Origin: Rubripirellula tenax
GTDB lineage: Bacteria > Planctomycetota > Planctomycetia > Pirellulales > Pirellulaceae
Direction of reading: 5' to 3'
DNA: 64,000 nucleotides
Assembly (NCBI RefSeq): GCF_007860125.1
Contig: NZ_SJPW01000001.1
Location: 620,001-684,000, forward strand
Shown here in pieces: positions 27,671 through 36,421 of this stretch; position 1 is the stretch's first letter; each line of letters opens with the position of its first letter. A program made the translations under genes and the position numbers. Under the pieces are notes generated by a model, which was not told where the DNA came from, did no database searches, and saw nothing but the letters and a program-made list of their open reading frames with translations.

Positions 27671-28414
27671 CTATCTCAGCGAGATCGCTTCCTGTAACGG
27701 TTGAAGCACGCTACTGACCAAGTACTCGTCGACCAAGTCGTGGCAAAGTGCCGCCAACCGTTCGAACTCTTTGGCAAACGTTTCGTCCGCGTTCAAGCTG
27801 TCATAGCGGCGAACGGTCAAGTAAACGCTGATTTGATCTTCACCAAATTCGCCCGTCTTGACTTGAAACGCATTGGTCCGGGACTCGAAGCTGACACGGC
27901 ACTGAGTCTTGCATTCTTCGTCGAGCGCAAACTGGATTGCCGGTTCATTCGACAACAATTTGCCAAACGGCACCTGTAAAAAACGTTCCAACCCGGGCGG
28001 CACACCAATCGCTTCGGCCAGGATTTCATTGTGATTCCCTCGGTAGGCGAAGTCGAACCCCGCCATCACGGACAACGATTCACAGTCCAAGGGGCTGATC
28101 GACAAATCGTAGGGAACCAATTCTAAGACCGTACGGTGTTGGTCGACCGCCGACTCGTATGACTCGGGGTTCACGACGCCGCTGTTGACACGTTTGGCTT
28201 CGACAGATGTCCATCGATAAGCGTTCGCTTCCTTCTCTTCCTCGAGTACGTACTCGCCTTTTTCTCTTGAATAGAAGTTCTGCATCTTGGGATATCGGCG
28301 TCGAACTTGCTCGAAATAATGCAGCACCGACTCGCGGCCCTGCGGCACCTCCATTTCGGTGGAGAGGTTCATGTTCAGATAAAAATCGTCGCTGAGTTCG
28401 CCGTAAACGCTCAT
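27671..28414 (-). CDS. Protein of unknown function in operon with the trypsin-like protease
   Basis: A 247-residue soluble protein with no signal peptide or membrane segment, not recognised. It begins SVYGELSDDFYLNMNLSTEMEVPQGRESVLHYFEQVRRRYPKM and includes a mixed alpha/beta middle (FDFAYRGNHNEILAEAIG) and a C-terminal YLTVRRYDSLNADETFAKEF. The pattern suggests a folded cytoplasmic domain. It ends 16 bp before the protease gene on the same strand and could be its partner or substrate. Confidence 0.7.
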   Translation of the reverse strand: MSVYGELSDDFYLNMNLSTEMEVPQGRESVLHYFEQVRRRYPKMQNFYSREKGEYVLEEEKEANAYRWTSVEAKRVNSGVVNPESYESAVDQHRTVLELVPYDLSISPLDCESLSVMAGFDFAYRGNHNEILAEAIGVPPGLERFLQVPFGKLLSNEPAIQFALDEECKTQCRVSFESRTNAFQVKTGEFGEDQISVYLTVRRYDSLNADETFAKEFERLAALCHDLVDEYLVSSVLQPLQEAISLR

Positions 28415-28647
28415 TCAGTCCTCGCTTGGGATAAGGGGGTGACGCCGGTCGGATCGCCTCGGGTGCATTCCGGCACGGGTCGCACCCCAGTATAGACACC
28501 GCGCCGACGTGGAAGAACGGGCGCGGATCTCGGAATCTGCTCAGATCCCGTAAAACGCCACGCAAAATCGATCCAATTGGGCTGGCGCGGTGCGGACGGA
28601 ACATCCGAAAGGCCCGCAAACCCCAACCGCAAAGTCCGCTGAATCCG

Positions 28648-29466
28648 CTAAATCGCGTCGCCGGGCATGATCGGGTGATCGATTTGACGGCGCGACGCAG
28701 TCCACAGCAGCAGCGTTGTCAATCCGGATGCTGCGACGGCGCTTTGCGGCGTCCAGCTAAGAAAGATGCCCATCAGCACCTGGTCGAACTCCATCGCCAA
28801 AGCATGCCCAACCGCCATCGCAACGCCGATCAACCCCAACGTGATCGGGACCAGCAGCACGACCCGCCGCTGCCAATTCCAGCGGTGCGGGACCATTGCC
28901 AGCCCGACCAAAGCGACCGGACCCAGAGCGTAGATCGCTACCAGCGTCATCGGGTGCACCGCCAGTCGGCTGACCACGGTGGAAGCGATCGCGGCGATCG
29001 TCGTCGTGATCATCAGTCCGCGCAGGCTGAATTGAACCGGCGCCGGTTTGCGCGGGACCGCATCCGCCGACGAGGAGCCATCGACGTCCTGGACTTCGAC
29101 CTCATGAATAGCGCCGTCCAAAAAATCGCTTTGCCAAACCGCGATCGCTCCGATCGCGGCGCCGACCAACATCGCGAACACGATGTTCTTACCCATGTTG
29201 GGGTAGTCGGCGAACAAACCGCCGTAGTGATTGCCGGCTTCCCACACGACCCATGGGAATCCGATCGCCGAATTCATCGACTGTGGGCGACCAATCAAGC
29301 CGGACCAATCGGACGATCGGAAAAAATAGGACACAGCGTTGACCGATGCGGTCAACAACAATCCGACGGCTAAACCGCGAAGAAACCAACGTTGCTTGGA
29401 AGTACGACGTTGTTTGGAAGCGTCGGGCTGATCGCTCGTAGCCATGTTCATCGTAGCCATGTTCAT
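28648..29466 (-). CDS. Membrane protein of unknown function
   Basis: A 272-residue protein with about seven predicted TM segments (for example WFLRGLAVGLLLTASVNAV, IVFAMLVGAAIGAIAVW, LMITTTIAAIASTVVSRLAV). A hydrophilic stretch with VQDVDGSSSADAVPRKPAPVQ precedes FSLRGLMI, a motif frequent in planctomycete membrane proteins. The ATG at 29466 has a GGAG site eight bases upstream. The first ten residues come from a 15-bp tandem duplication that offers several start codons. Confidence 0.72.
   Translation of the reverse strand: MNMATMNMATSDQPDASKQRRTSKQRWFLRGLAVGLLLTASVNAVSYFFRSSDWSGLIGRPQSMNSAIGFPWVVWEAGNHYGGLFADYPNMGKNIVFAMLVGAAIGAIAVWQSDFLDGAIHEVEVQDVDGSSSADAVPRKPAPVQFSLRGLMITTTIAAIASTVVSRLAVHPMTLVAIYALGPVALVGLAMVPHRWNWQRRVVLLVPITLGLIGVAMAVGHALAMEFDQVLMGIFLSWTPQSAVAASGLTTLLLWTASRRQIDHPIMPGDAI
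29437..29466 (-). repeat. 15-bp exact tandem duplication at the start codon
   Basis: Two identical copies of ATGAACATGGCTACG form the start of the membrane protein gene and encode MNMAT twice. Each copy holds two in-frame ATGs. Confidence 0.9.
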
Positions 29467-29709
29467 CAAAACGTCTCCAGCGACGGGGAGGTCGTGCAGA
29501 TTGTTTGGCCGCTCTATCAGGAACGGCCCTCATTGTACGCCGCATCGTTGGCTACGACCATTCCTTTCGTGACGGTGATGCGGGTCGTGTCGATTGCGAA
29601 AACTTTCTGGGCAACTCTTTCGTCGAATGCCAAAGCGGCGATTACAAACGGCACCTAGAGTTTCGCGACTGAAAGATCATCGCTTCCCATTCGTAACGCT
29701 GCGACTGCT

Positions 29710-30702
29710 ATGAAGAAAACCTACGGAATCGTATTGCCCCGAGAGGCGCATACGACGAGGCCGTTTGAGCACAGGTCGAGGCGAACGCTTCGCAACGGCT
29801 TGACCTTTTTTGGTGCGACATTCTTGATTGCAACCGCCGGTTACGTCTTGGCTGGGTGGAATTGGGTCGACTCGATCTACATGGTGACACTCACCATTTT
29901 CGGAGTCGGCTACGGGGAAGTCCATCCGATCGAAACGGTGTGGATGAAGTGGTTCACGATGGGAGTGATCTGCGCGGGGTGTTCATCGCTGATCTATGTG
30001 ATCGGCGGCATCGTACAAATGTTGACAGAAGGCGAAATCGAAGAAATTATGGGCATTCGACAACGATCACGCGAAATCGATTCGCTGATGGATCACACAA
30101 TCATTTGCGGCTACGGGCGAGTCGGCCAAATGTTGGCAACGGAATTGTCGCTGCAAGGGCAACAGCTGCTGGTTCTCGATTGCGACTCGCATCGGGTCGA
30201 CCAGGCGATCGCTGATGGATTCTTGGCACTCGAAGGCAACGCCGTCGAAGACGAAGCACTGCAAGACGCAGGCATCTTTCGCGCCGCAACCCTGGCAACG
30301 GTTCTGCCTGATGATGCCGCGAACGTCTTCATCACACTTACAGCTCGCGACCTTTGTGAAACGATTTGCATCATCGCCCGAGCCGAATGTCCGACCACGG
30401 AACGGAAGCTGATTCGTGGCGGTGCAACGCATGTTGTCATGCCAGCCGCGATCGGTGCGATTCGTATCGCGCAGCTCGCATGCAACGTTGACGGCGGTCG
30501 GGAAAACTTGCCCGAAGATCGATACCGGATGTTGAATTCACAGGTGCGCAAAGACGCTTGCAAGGTCATTCTGCCCAGCACAACCGTCGGACCGGAAACC
30601 GAATCATCCGTCCAATTGGATGTCGCCGAGCTGGCCGAACTGGCTTCCGGGCTAACCAAGTCGATGGACAAACATGCCACCGATCGAGCGGCAGCAAAGT
30701 AG
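29710..30702 (+). CDS. Potassium channel protein with TrkA-N (RCK) domain
   Basis: A 330-residue protein with one two-helix ion-channel unit (TM at about residues 29-50 and 75-100) and a selectivity filter region TIFGVGYGEVHP, a variant of TxGYGD with Glu in place of Asp. It is followed by a cytoplasmic Rossmann domain, TIICGYGRVGQMLATELSLQGQ, with GxGxxG and an acidic residue ending strand 2 (VLDCD), as in RCK/TrkA-N domains that gate channels with NAD(H) or ions. A partial TrkA-C region follows. It should be a MthK/Kch-like tetrameric K+ channel. The gene is divergent from a membrane protein, separated by about 240 bp. Confidence 0.88.
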   Translation: MKKTYGIVLPREAHTTRPFEHRSRRTLRNGLTFFGATFLIATAGYVLAGWNWVDSIYMVTLTIFGVGYGEVHPIETVWMKWFTMGVICAGCSSLIYVIGGIVQMLTEGEIEEIMGIRQRSREIDSLMDHTIICGYGRVGQMLATELSLQGQQLLVLDCDSHRVDQAIADGFLALEGNAVEDEALQDAGIFRAATLATVLPDDAANVFITLTARDLCETICIIARAECPTTERKLIRGGATHVVMPAAIGAIRIAQLACNVDGGRENLPEDRYRMLNSQVRKDACKVILPSTTVGPETESSVQLDVAELAELASGLTKSMDKHATDRAAAK

Positions 30703-30724
30703 CAGGTCACGTACCACGTGATGG

Positions 30725-31390
30725 CTACCTTGCCTCGTCAACGACTCGGCATGGGATGCCGATACCGACTTGGTGAACTTTTCCGACGACGGTCGATCCC
30801 TCGCCACAGTTGAAGCCGATTTTTGGCGCTACCATGGTGATCGTGTGATCCGCCACGAAGGTTGGAATATTGGCCTGGCCCGTGTCACAATCCAATCCTG
30901 TGGGCAAGTCGATCGCGATCCGCATCGCCTCGGACGCGTTGGCGATGCGAACCCAGTCGGCGATCCGGCCACGTGGATTGCCGACCGCTCCGGTGCCCAA
31001 CAAACAGTCCACGATCACCGAGTACGCGAGGATGGCTTCGGCATTTAGCGAGTCCTTGCGATCGCAGACTTCGATTTCAATTCCAAGATTGTCGGCGATC
31101 GTCGCATTGATCTTTGCGTCACCGCCGAGATCGGACAGCCCCGTGGTGGAAAACAGTTTCACTTTGCGACCCACGATGTCCAAATGGCGGGCGATGACGT
31201 AACCGTCGCCTCCGTTATTGCCTTTGCCACAAAGAATGGCGATCGATCCGGCCGGAGCCACCGTGTGAATGACTTCGGCGGCCGCCCGACCGGCATTCTC
31301 CATCAGGATCAGGCCCGGGATGCCGTACTTTTCGATCGAAATTTGGTCGACGCGACGAACTTGGTCACGCGAGAGCGGCAACGTACTCAT
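30725..31390 (-). CDS. nnrE: NAD(P)H-hydrate epimerase (YjeF N-terminal domain)
   Basis: Interconverts the R and S forms of hydrated NAD(P)H for repair. The 221-residue protein is only the epimerase half; the dehydratase half (NnrD) is absent. Signatures are LILMENAGRAAAEVI, CGKGNNGGDGYVIARHL, the catalytic Asp region VIVDCLLGTGAVGNPRG, and AIDLPTGLDCDTG. The ATG at 31390 is preferred over the GTG at 31444 because the latter adds an arginine run that is not part of the family. The gene faces the K+ channel gene with only 22 bp between their stops. Confidence 0.92.
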   Translation of the reverse strand: MSTLPLSRDQVRRVDQISIEKYGIPGLILMENAGRAAAEVIHTVAPAGSIAILCGKGNNGGDGYVIARHLDIVGRKVKLFSTTGLSDLGGDAKINATIADNLGIEIEVCDRKDSLNAEAILAYSVIVDCLLGTGAVGNPRGRIADWVRIANASEAMRIAIDLPTGLDCDTGQANIPTFVADHTITMVAPKIGFNCGEGSTVVGKVHQVGIGIPCRVVDEAR

Positions 31391-31474
31391 GTTTCCAAAT
31401 CCAACTTCACCAGCGATAATGGAGGTTCGGCGTCGTCGCCGCACGTTATGCTACCCCAACCCACTTTTGCCACC

Positions 31475-31717
31475 ATGCCGCTGTACGAATTTCAATGCAA
31501 GTCCTGTGACATCATCGTCGAAGTGTTGGTGCGATCACCGGATTCGGCCGGAGTCCCCGACGATGCTGACTGTCCCGGCTGTGGCAGCCACGATTTAGAC
31601 CGCGTTTTCAGCTTGCCGGCGTCGCCATCCGTAAAGTCGGGCAAGTCATTGCCAGTGGCGGCCAGCGGCGGTGATTGCGGTGCGCCGCGGTGTTGTGTTG
31701 GCGGCTGCCAGATGTAG
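31475..31717 (+). CDS. FmdB family zinc ribbon protein
   Basis: An 80-residue protein starting MPLYEFQCKSCDIIVEVLV, the FmdB signature, with zinc ligands C9-x2-C12 and a second pair in ADCPGCGSHDLDRVFS. The C-terminus is Gly/Cys-rich (GGDCGAPRCCVGGCQM), which is common in the family. Function is unproven; it is usually called a regulatory zinc ribbon. The ATG at 31475 starts the family motif. Confidence 0.88.
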   Translation: MPLYEFQCKSCDIIVEVLVRSPDSAGVPDDADCPGCGSHDLDRVFSLPASPSVKSGKSLPVAASGGDCGAPRCCVGGCQM

Positions 31718-31818
31718 GTGACCGAAACTTTCGCCCATTCGGCGGGTTGTAAGTTCAGCGGGTTGAAAATACTCGTTGCGATTTTGGCGAGTTTCGATAC
31801 AAATTTTTTCTCACTGGC

Positions 31819-32523
31819 TTGAAAGTTCGTTTGGCTGTCACCGAATCCACCGCGCTCCGCTATCAACAATCCGATCCGGATGTTCGTTTGATGCTGCGCG
31901 TCCGTGATGATGACGCCAGCGCTTTTGCCGAGCTGGTCCAGCGTTACGAGGGCCGATTGGTAAGATTGATGCGAACGATCGGTCCCCGCGCTGACCTGGC
32001 CGAAGACTTGGCGCAAGAAACTTTCATGCGAGTCTTTCGAGCCCGAAAGACCTATGAACCAGGCGCCAAGTTTTCCACTTGGCTGTTCACCATCGCCGGC
32101 AACGTGGCGCGTAACTCTGCACGTTCGCTGGGGCGCCGGCACGAAGTTAACGAAGTGGACGCGCCGCCCGGCAGTCAAGCCGACACGGGGGCACAGTTGC
32201 TGGCATCGACGGCATTGGACGCAAGCGGTTTGATGCCGAACCGGATTGTCGAAGGCACCGAACGCGCCACCATCGTTCGTGCCGCGGTCGATTCATTGAG
32301 CGAACGACAACGGATGGCAATGATGCTGTCCCGATTCGAAAACATGAGCTATGTCGAGATCGCCGAGACGATGGACTTGACGACCAAGGCCGTGAAGTCG
32401 CTGCTAAGCCGGGCCCGTGTGAATCTGAAAGAAGCACTTCAATCTTATATCGAAGGCGGTGGTATTTCTGCCAACGGCGGGCAGACCGCGGACGATGACC
32501 AAGACGACGAGGTGATGTCGTGA
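31819..32523 (+). CDS. ECF RNA polymerase sigma factor
   Basis: A 234-residue sigma-70 family protein. Region 2 shows FAELVQRYEGRLVRLMRTIG and DLAEDLAQETFMRVFRARKTYEPGAKFSTWLFTIAGNVARN, and region 4 shows LSERQRMAMMLSRFENMSYVEIAETMDLTTKAVKSLLSRARVNLKEAL. The long linker between the regions and an acidic tail are noted. It starts with TTG at 31819. Its stop overlaps the GTG of the next gene by 4 bp, and that gene is likely its anti-sigma factor, so the pair form an operon. Confidence 0.92.
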   Translation: MKVRLAVTESTALRYQQSDPDVRLMLRVRDDDASAFAELVQRYEGRLVRLMRTIGPRADLAEDLAQETFMRVFRARKTYEPGAKFSTWLFTIAGNVARNSARSLGRRHEVNEVDAPPGSQADTGAQLLASTALDASGLMPNRIVEGTERATIVRAAVDSLSERQRMAMMLSRFENMSYVEIAETMDLTTKAVKSLLSRARVNLKEALQSYIEGGGISANGGQTADDDQDDEVMS

Positions 32524-33899
32524 CGACGATGCCGGTCGCGGATGACATGCCGCTGGATCCCGATGACGAATTGCTTGTCGCTTACCTGGACGGCGAACTG
32601 GAACGAGCCGATCGCACTCGGTTGGAAAACCGATTGCTCGACGAGTCGGGTTTGCGTTCAAGGCTGCAGCAGTTGCAGTCAGGCTGGGACATGCTGGAAG
32701 AATTGCCCGATCCCGCACCGAGCGTCAAGCTGGTTGAAACGACATTGGAACTGGCCGTTGCTGACTTGGTCGCCGCCTCACCGGACCGAACATCCTGGTT
32801 CAGCCGATGGCGGTATCCGATCGGAATTTTGGGGTCCTGCTTGGCGACCGCCGTGTTGGCGATGGGCGCGACGGCGCTTGCAAAAAAATACGCGTTCCGC
32901 AACGAACTGCAAAGCTTGGCCATTGCCGAGAATCTGGATGCATACAACCAAGCTGTTGACTTAAATTTGATGCGTCAACTTTCGCGAGATGACCAATGGA
33001 CGCGAATGCTCAACGCGACGGAGAAGGTAGACGGAGTGAACGAGGGCGAGGTCAAGATCGCCGATGTTGCGATCGATCAACGCGAAGCCGCCATCGAGTC
33101 GATGTCGGTACCCCAGCGGACTCAGCTCTACTCCCGCTGGGAAAGGTACAAGCGGCTGGAGGGACCCGATCGCGATCGGATCCAAGAATTTGCCGGTGTC
33201 GTTTCGCAGCAAACCGATCGCGAAACGCTGCTCAAAACAATGAAAGCGTATGCGGTTTGGCGTGAAAGCTTGCCAGCGGAAATGGTCGACCGCATTGAAT
33301 CCAGCAGCGGTGACGCACAGAAAAAAGCAATTGCCGATGCAATCGATCGCACCATGGTTTCCATCTCCGAACGGTCCAGCGGCAAGCTGAGTGATGACGC
33401 GATCGAATCAATCTATTTCGCGCTGCGAAAAATATTGGACCAGCGACTCGAGCGGATGACGCCAGAGATTCAGACACGTATCGCGGAATTGAAAGACCGA
33501 TTCGGAAGCGGGCAAGATGCGAGTTGGGGACTTCTCAACTTGATGTTTGGTCACCGTGACTCGCGTCGCCGTTCGCCGCCTTCCATGGCGGGCGGCGCGT
33601 TTGGCGAACGCCAGGATCCGCTGCGACAGGACGAACTTGGTGTGATTCGATTGATGTTGTCGCCCAGTGATTTGGAGTCGTTGATTGCATCAAGCGGTGG
33701 TGGTGATCCGCTGCTCGAAGCGATGACGTTGAAGACTTGGGCAGAGGAAGCCATCCGTCGCAAAGCACCTTGGCCTCGACGAGGCGACGAGACGATGCTG
33801 AGCCGCTATCTGGACATGCCCGCCGATGATCGCGAGGCAATCGAATTACTGCCGGCCGAAGAGATGCTTCGCGAATTGAGTCCGCCGTCTCGGCGATGA
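32520..33899 (+). CDS. Putative membrane-anchored anti-sigma factor
   Basis: A 459-residue protein coupled to the ECF sigma gene by a GTGA overlap. The first 35 residues (DDELLVAYLDGELERADRTRLENRLLDES) resemble the N-terminal helices of anti-sigma factors, without a zinc-binding HxxxCxxC. A single TM segment at about residues 98-118 (YPIGILGSCLATAVLAMGATALA) follows, then a long helical extracytoplasmic part rich in Arg, Asp and Glu with no recognised domain. The function is inferred from position and the N-terminus. It ends 25 bp before the pheS stop, which is convergent. Confidence 0.75.
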   Translation: MTTMPVADDMPLDPDDELLVAYLDGELERADRTRLENRLLDESGLRSRLQQLQSGWDMLEELPDPAPSVKLVETTLELAVADLVAASPDRTSWFSRWRYPIGILGSCLATAVLAMGATALAKKYAFRNELQSLAIAENLDAYNQAVDLNLMRQLSRDDQWTRMLNATEKVDGVNEGEVKIADVAIDQREAAIESMSVPQRTQLYSRWERYKRLEGPDRDRIQEFAGVVSQQTDRETLLKTMKAYAVWRESLPAEMVDRIESSSGDAQKKAIADAIDRTMVSISERSSGKLSDDAIESIYFALRKILDQRLERMTPEIQTRIAELKDRFGSGQDASWGLLNLMFGHRDSRRRSPPSMAGGAFGERQDPLRQDELGVIRLMLSPSDLESLIASSGGGDPLLEAMTLKTWAEEAIRRKAPWPRRGDETMLSRYLDMPADDREAIELLPAEEMLRELSPPSRR

Positions 33900-33924
33900 G
33901 CCCCGTTTTTGCCAGACGCGCGAA

Positions 33925-34965
33925 TTAGAACTGGCTTAAGAAACGCAGGTCGCCGCTGTACAGGTCGCGAATGTCGGTTACCGAGTGACGACGCATACAC
34001 AACCGTTCGACACCCAATCCGAATGCAAACCCGCTGTAAACTTCCGGGTCATATCCCACGGCTTCAAACACAGCCGGATCGACCATGCCGGCGCCGCCGA
34101 ACTCGATCCACGTTCCGTTCCAAAAGAAGTCGACTTCGACACTCGGTTCGGTGAACGGAAAGAACGATGGGCGGAAGCGGATTTCGACGTCGTCGCCCAA
34201 ATAGTTCGTCGCAAACACACGCAGCACTGTCTTCAAGTTCGCCATCGTCACGTTGCGATCGACGTACAGGCCTTCCATCTGATGGAACATCGGGAAGTGC
34301 GTGGCATCGGGTGCGTCGGGGCGGTAAACGCGGCCCAACGAGATGACGCGAATCGGTGGCTGGTTCGTTTCCATCACGCGAATCTGCACGGTGCTGGTTT
34401 GGCTGCGCAGAAGCTGTGTGCCTTCGATGCCCTTCGTCGCGCCGCTCTTTGCGAGCGTCTGGGCCGTCGACAAATAGAAGTTGTCCAGCGGATCGCGAGC
34501 CGGATGGTCTTCGGGAATGTTCAGGGCGACGAAGTTGTGGTGTGGGTCTTCGACTTCGGGGCCTTCGGCGGCTTCGAAACCCATTCGTCCCATGATCTCC
34601 GTCAAGTGCGTGATCGTTTGGGTGATCGGGTGGATGTGTCCGATCTTCGGTCGAACTCCTGGCAGCGTGGGGTCGAACGTAAGGTCGATGCCGCTAGAGT
34701 CGCCACCGCCGAGACGGCCTTGCGAGACTTCGAAGGCGGCTTGAACGTTCGACTTGAACGCGTTCAATCGCATGCCGGCTTCTTTTCGATCACTTGGATC
34801 GATCGAGCCCATCTGTTTCTGGACGTCTTTGAGGGCACCCTTCTTGGCGCCCAGGTAACGCACGCGAGCTTCTTCGAGTGAGTCGGCATCGGCGACCGAT
34901 TCGAATGCCGTCGCGGCTTCACTCTCAAGTTGGTCGAGAGTGGTCAGAAAGTCCTTCAGCGACAT
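33925..34965 (-). CDS. pheS: Phenylalanine--tRNA ligase alpha subunit
   Basis: Class II synthetase alpha subunit, which charges tRNA-Phe together with PheT. It has 346 residues, the usual length. The N-terminal coiled coil spans about residues 1-80. The core shows GHIHPITQTITHLTEIMGRMGFEAAEGPEVE, then HPARDPLDNFYL, and motif 2-like VISLGRVYRPDAPDATHFPMFHQMEGLYVD. The C-terminal FFPFTEPSVEVDF and SGFAFGLGVERLCMRRH are motif 3. It is third in the rpmI-rplT-pheS order. The beta subunit gene pheT is not in the window downstream. Confidence 0.97.
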   Translation of the reverse strand: MSLKDFLTTLDQLESEAATAFESVADADSLEEARVRYLGAKKGALKDVQKQMGSIDPSDRKEAGMRLNAFKSNVQAAFEVSQGRLGGGDSSGIDLTFDPTLPGVRPKIGHIHPITQTITHLTEIMGRMGFEAAEGPEVEDPHHNFVALNIPEDHPARDPLDNFYLSTAQTLAKSGATKGIEGTQLLRSQTSTVQIRVMETNQPPIRVISLGRVYRPDAPDATHFPMFHQMEGLYVDRNVTMANLKTVLRVFATNYLGDDVEIRFRPSFFPFTEPSVEVDFFWNGTWIEFGGAGMVDPAVFEAVGYDPEVYSGFAFGLGVERLCMRRHSVTDIRDLYSGDLRFLSQF

Positions 34966-35075
34966 GGTTGCCTAGATGCCCAGCAGGTACGTCAGGCGTA
35001 CAAGCCTGACAATCGGTAAGACGAGCCGTTCCGGGCCCGAGCGGTCGCAGTGGTCGAAAACACAGTGGCCGAAAG

Positions 35076-35465
35076 CTATGCCGATGCTTCGGCGTGCTTG
35101 GGTTGGGGAGCCGTTTCGAGTGCCTTTTTGACGGCATCGCAAACGTCCTTGAAACCCGCCTCGTCATGGATCGCCATTTCCGAAAGCGTTTTGCGGTCCA
35201 ATTCGATGCCTGCACACTTCAAGCCGAAGATGAATTCGCTGTAGCGAATTCCGTGTTGGCGAGCGGCGGCGTTCAAACGAATGATCCAAAGTTTACGGAA
35301 GTCGCGTTTCTTTACACGACGATCGCGGAACGCGTAGGCACCACTTCGCAGCAACGTTTCTTTAACGCTGCGCGTCAGTCTGCCGCGTCCGCCCACGAAG
35401 CCTTTAGCTCGCTTGAACAGACGCTTCTTGCTCTTGTGACGGGTTGAGCCGGTTGTGGTACGCAT
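35076..35465 (-). CDS. rplT: 50S ribosomal protein L20
   Basis: An early-assembly 23S rRNA-binding protein with 129 residues. Signatures are KRLFKRAKGFVGGRGRLTRSVKETLLRSGAYAFRDRRVKKRDFRKLWIIRLNAAARQHGIRYSEF and GIELDRKTLSEMAIHD. The C-terminal extension TAPQPKHAEASA is slightly longer than usual. L20 represses its own operon in many bacteria. It lies 206 bp after rpmI and 110 bp before pheS. Confidence 0.97.
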   Translation of the reverse strand: MRTTTGSTRHKSKKRLFKRAKGFVGGRGRLTRSVKETLLRSGAYAFRDRRVKKRDFRKLWIIRLNAAARQHGIRYSEFIFGLKCAGIELDRKTLSEMAIHDEAGFKDVCDAVKKALETAPQPKHAEASA

Positions 35466-35537
35466 TGATCGTGATCCTTAACTTTGAAAGTTCATTCGGG
35501 TTTCCAATTCAGGCCCCATCGATCAGCTCGTGAACGG

Positions 35538-35570
35538 TTCTCGGAAACTGAGTTTCCTGAAAACGAGAAT
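35538..35570. promoter_or_regulatory. Hairpins in the rpmI-rplT spacer
   Basis: A short stem GGAAACT/AGTTTCC sits inside an outer TTCTCG/CGAGAA pairing. The 206-bp spacer between rpmI and rplT is unusually long. This could be an L20-responsive leader or a processing site, but no known L20-binding structure could be matched. Confidence 0.3.
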
Positions 35571-35671
35571 TCACGCGATCCGCGATGAAGTTTCGCCCAA
35601 TCGGATGGGAATCAAATCCCTGGGGTGAAGATAAAAACGTCAACCGAGACGAATCTCGGCCGTCGGCCAAG

Positions 35672-35893
35672 CTAATAGCTGTTGCCTGCGAGGGCGTCTT
35701 GGATGGTCTTTTCCATGTGGATATGAGTCGCAGTCGTTCCGCGAAGGTTGCGGCGACGCTTGCTGCTTAGGGCTTGAGCCAAGTGGCTGGTGCCGCTGCT
35801 GCGGTGCATGGCTTTGCCCTTGGCGCTCAAGCGGAAACGCTTCTTGGTGCCCTTGTGGGTCTTGACTTTGGTTTTTGCTTTAGCCTTGGTCAT
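35672..35893 (-). CDS. rpmI: 50S ribosomal protein L35
   Basis: A 73-residue basic protein with the L35 signature KTHKGTKKRFRLSAKGKAMHRSSGTSHLAQALSSKRRRNLRG. It starts the rpmI-rplT-pheS series on the minus strand. infC, commonly upstream, is not seen in the 530 bp before it. Confidence 0.96.
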   Translation of the reverse strand: MTKAKAKTKVKTHKGTKKRFRLSAKGKAMHRSSGTSHLAQALSSKRRRNLRGTTATHIHMEKTIQDALAGNSY

Positions 35894-36421
35894 GGCTGTT
35901 CCGGTCCGTCAAATTTCAGTTAAAATTGGCTGTTGATAGCTTCGCGAGCGGCATCCGCATCTGGGAAGCCCCGCAAGATAGCGGAGCCACCCCGATGTGG
36001 GAAGTGCTGTTCGCGAAAGCCGATATGTGCGATTCGGATTTGTGGCATCCAGAGCAAAGCCCCAAAGAGATGTGGCTGCCCAACCTGAATACGAGGAACC
36101 GTGCCGTCACTGTGACGCAAATCCGAAAGCGAATTTGCGGAATGTGAAAAGGGATACCGTGCAGCCGAGGCTAAGCTGGCACCACCCGATGTTAAGGCGG
36201 TAAAAGAGTCCGTTTTCTCGCCAGATCGCGAAATCACGTTTGACCGGACGGTTCGCGAGCTGCGAAAACATTTCCTCGCACAAGAGTCTGTATTGGCCCT
36301 GACATACTCACCAGCCGGCCGGTCCCGCTTGACGAAATTGGGGGATGCGACGTCCGTGTGCGTGGTGCTTTCGCCCGTTAGGAGTGCTTTGGGGTGTCAC
36401 AATCATGCTAAAACGGTGTGC
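35894..36421. other. Intergenic region with a possible decayed reading frame
   Basis: No intact gene. On the plus strand a frame open from about 36114 reads SEFAECEKGYRAAEAKLAPP and then VFSPDREITFDRTVRELRKH before joining the GH2 frame, but it has no start codon. The adjacent frame upstream (about 36060-36160) reads AAQPEYEEPCRHCDANPKAN. Together these look like parts of one protein broken by a frameshift. The family was not recognised. Confidence 0.4.

Noticed and set aside
35920-36237. infC upstream of rpmI
   Set aside because: The frame in the expected place has no IF-3 motifs and ends with an unrelated sequence.
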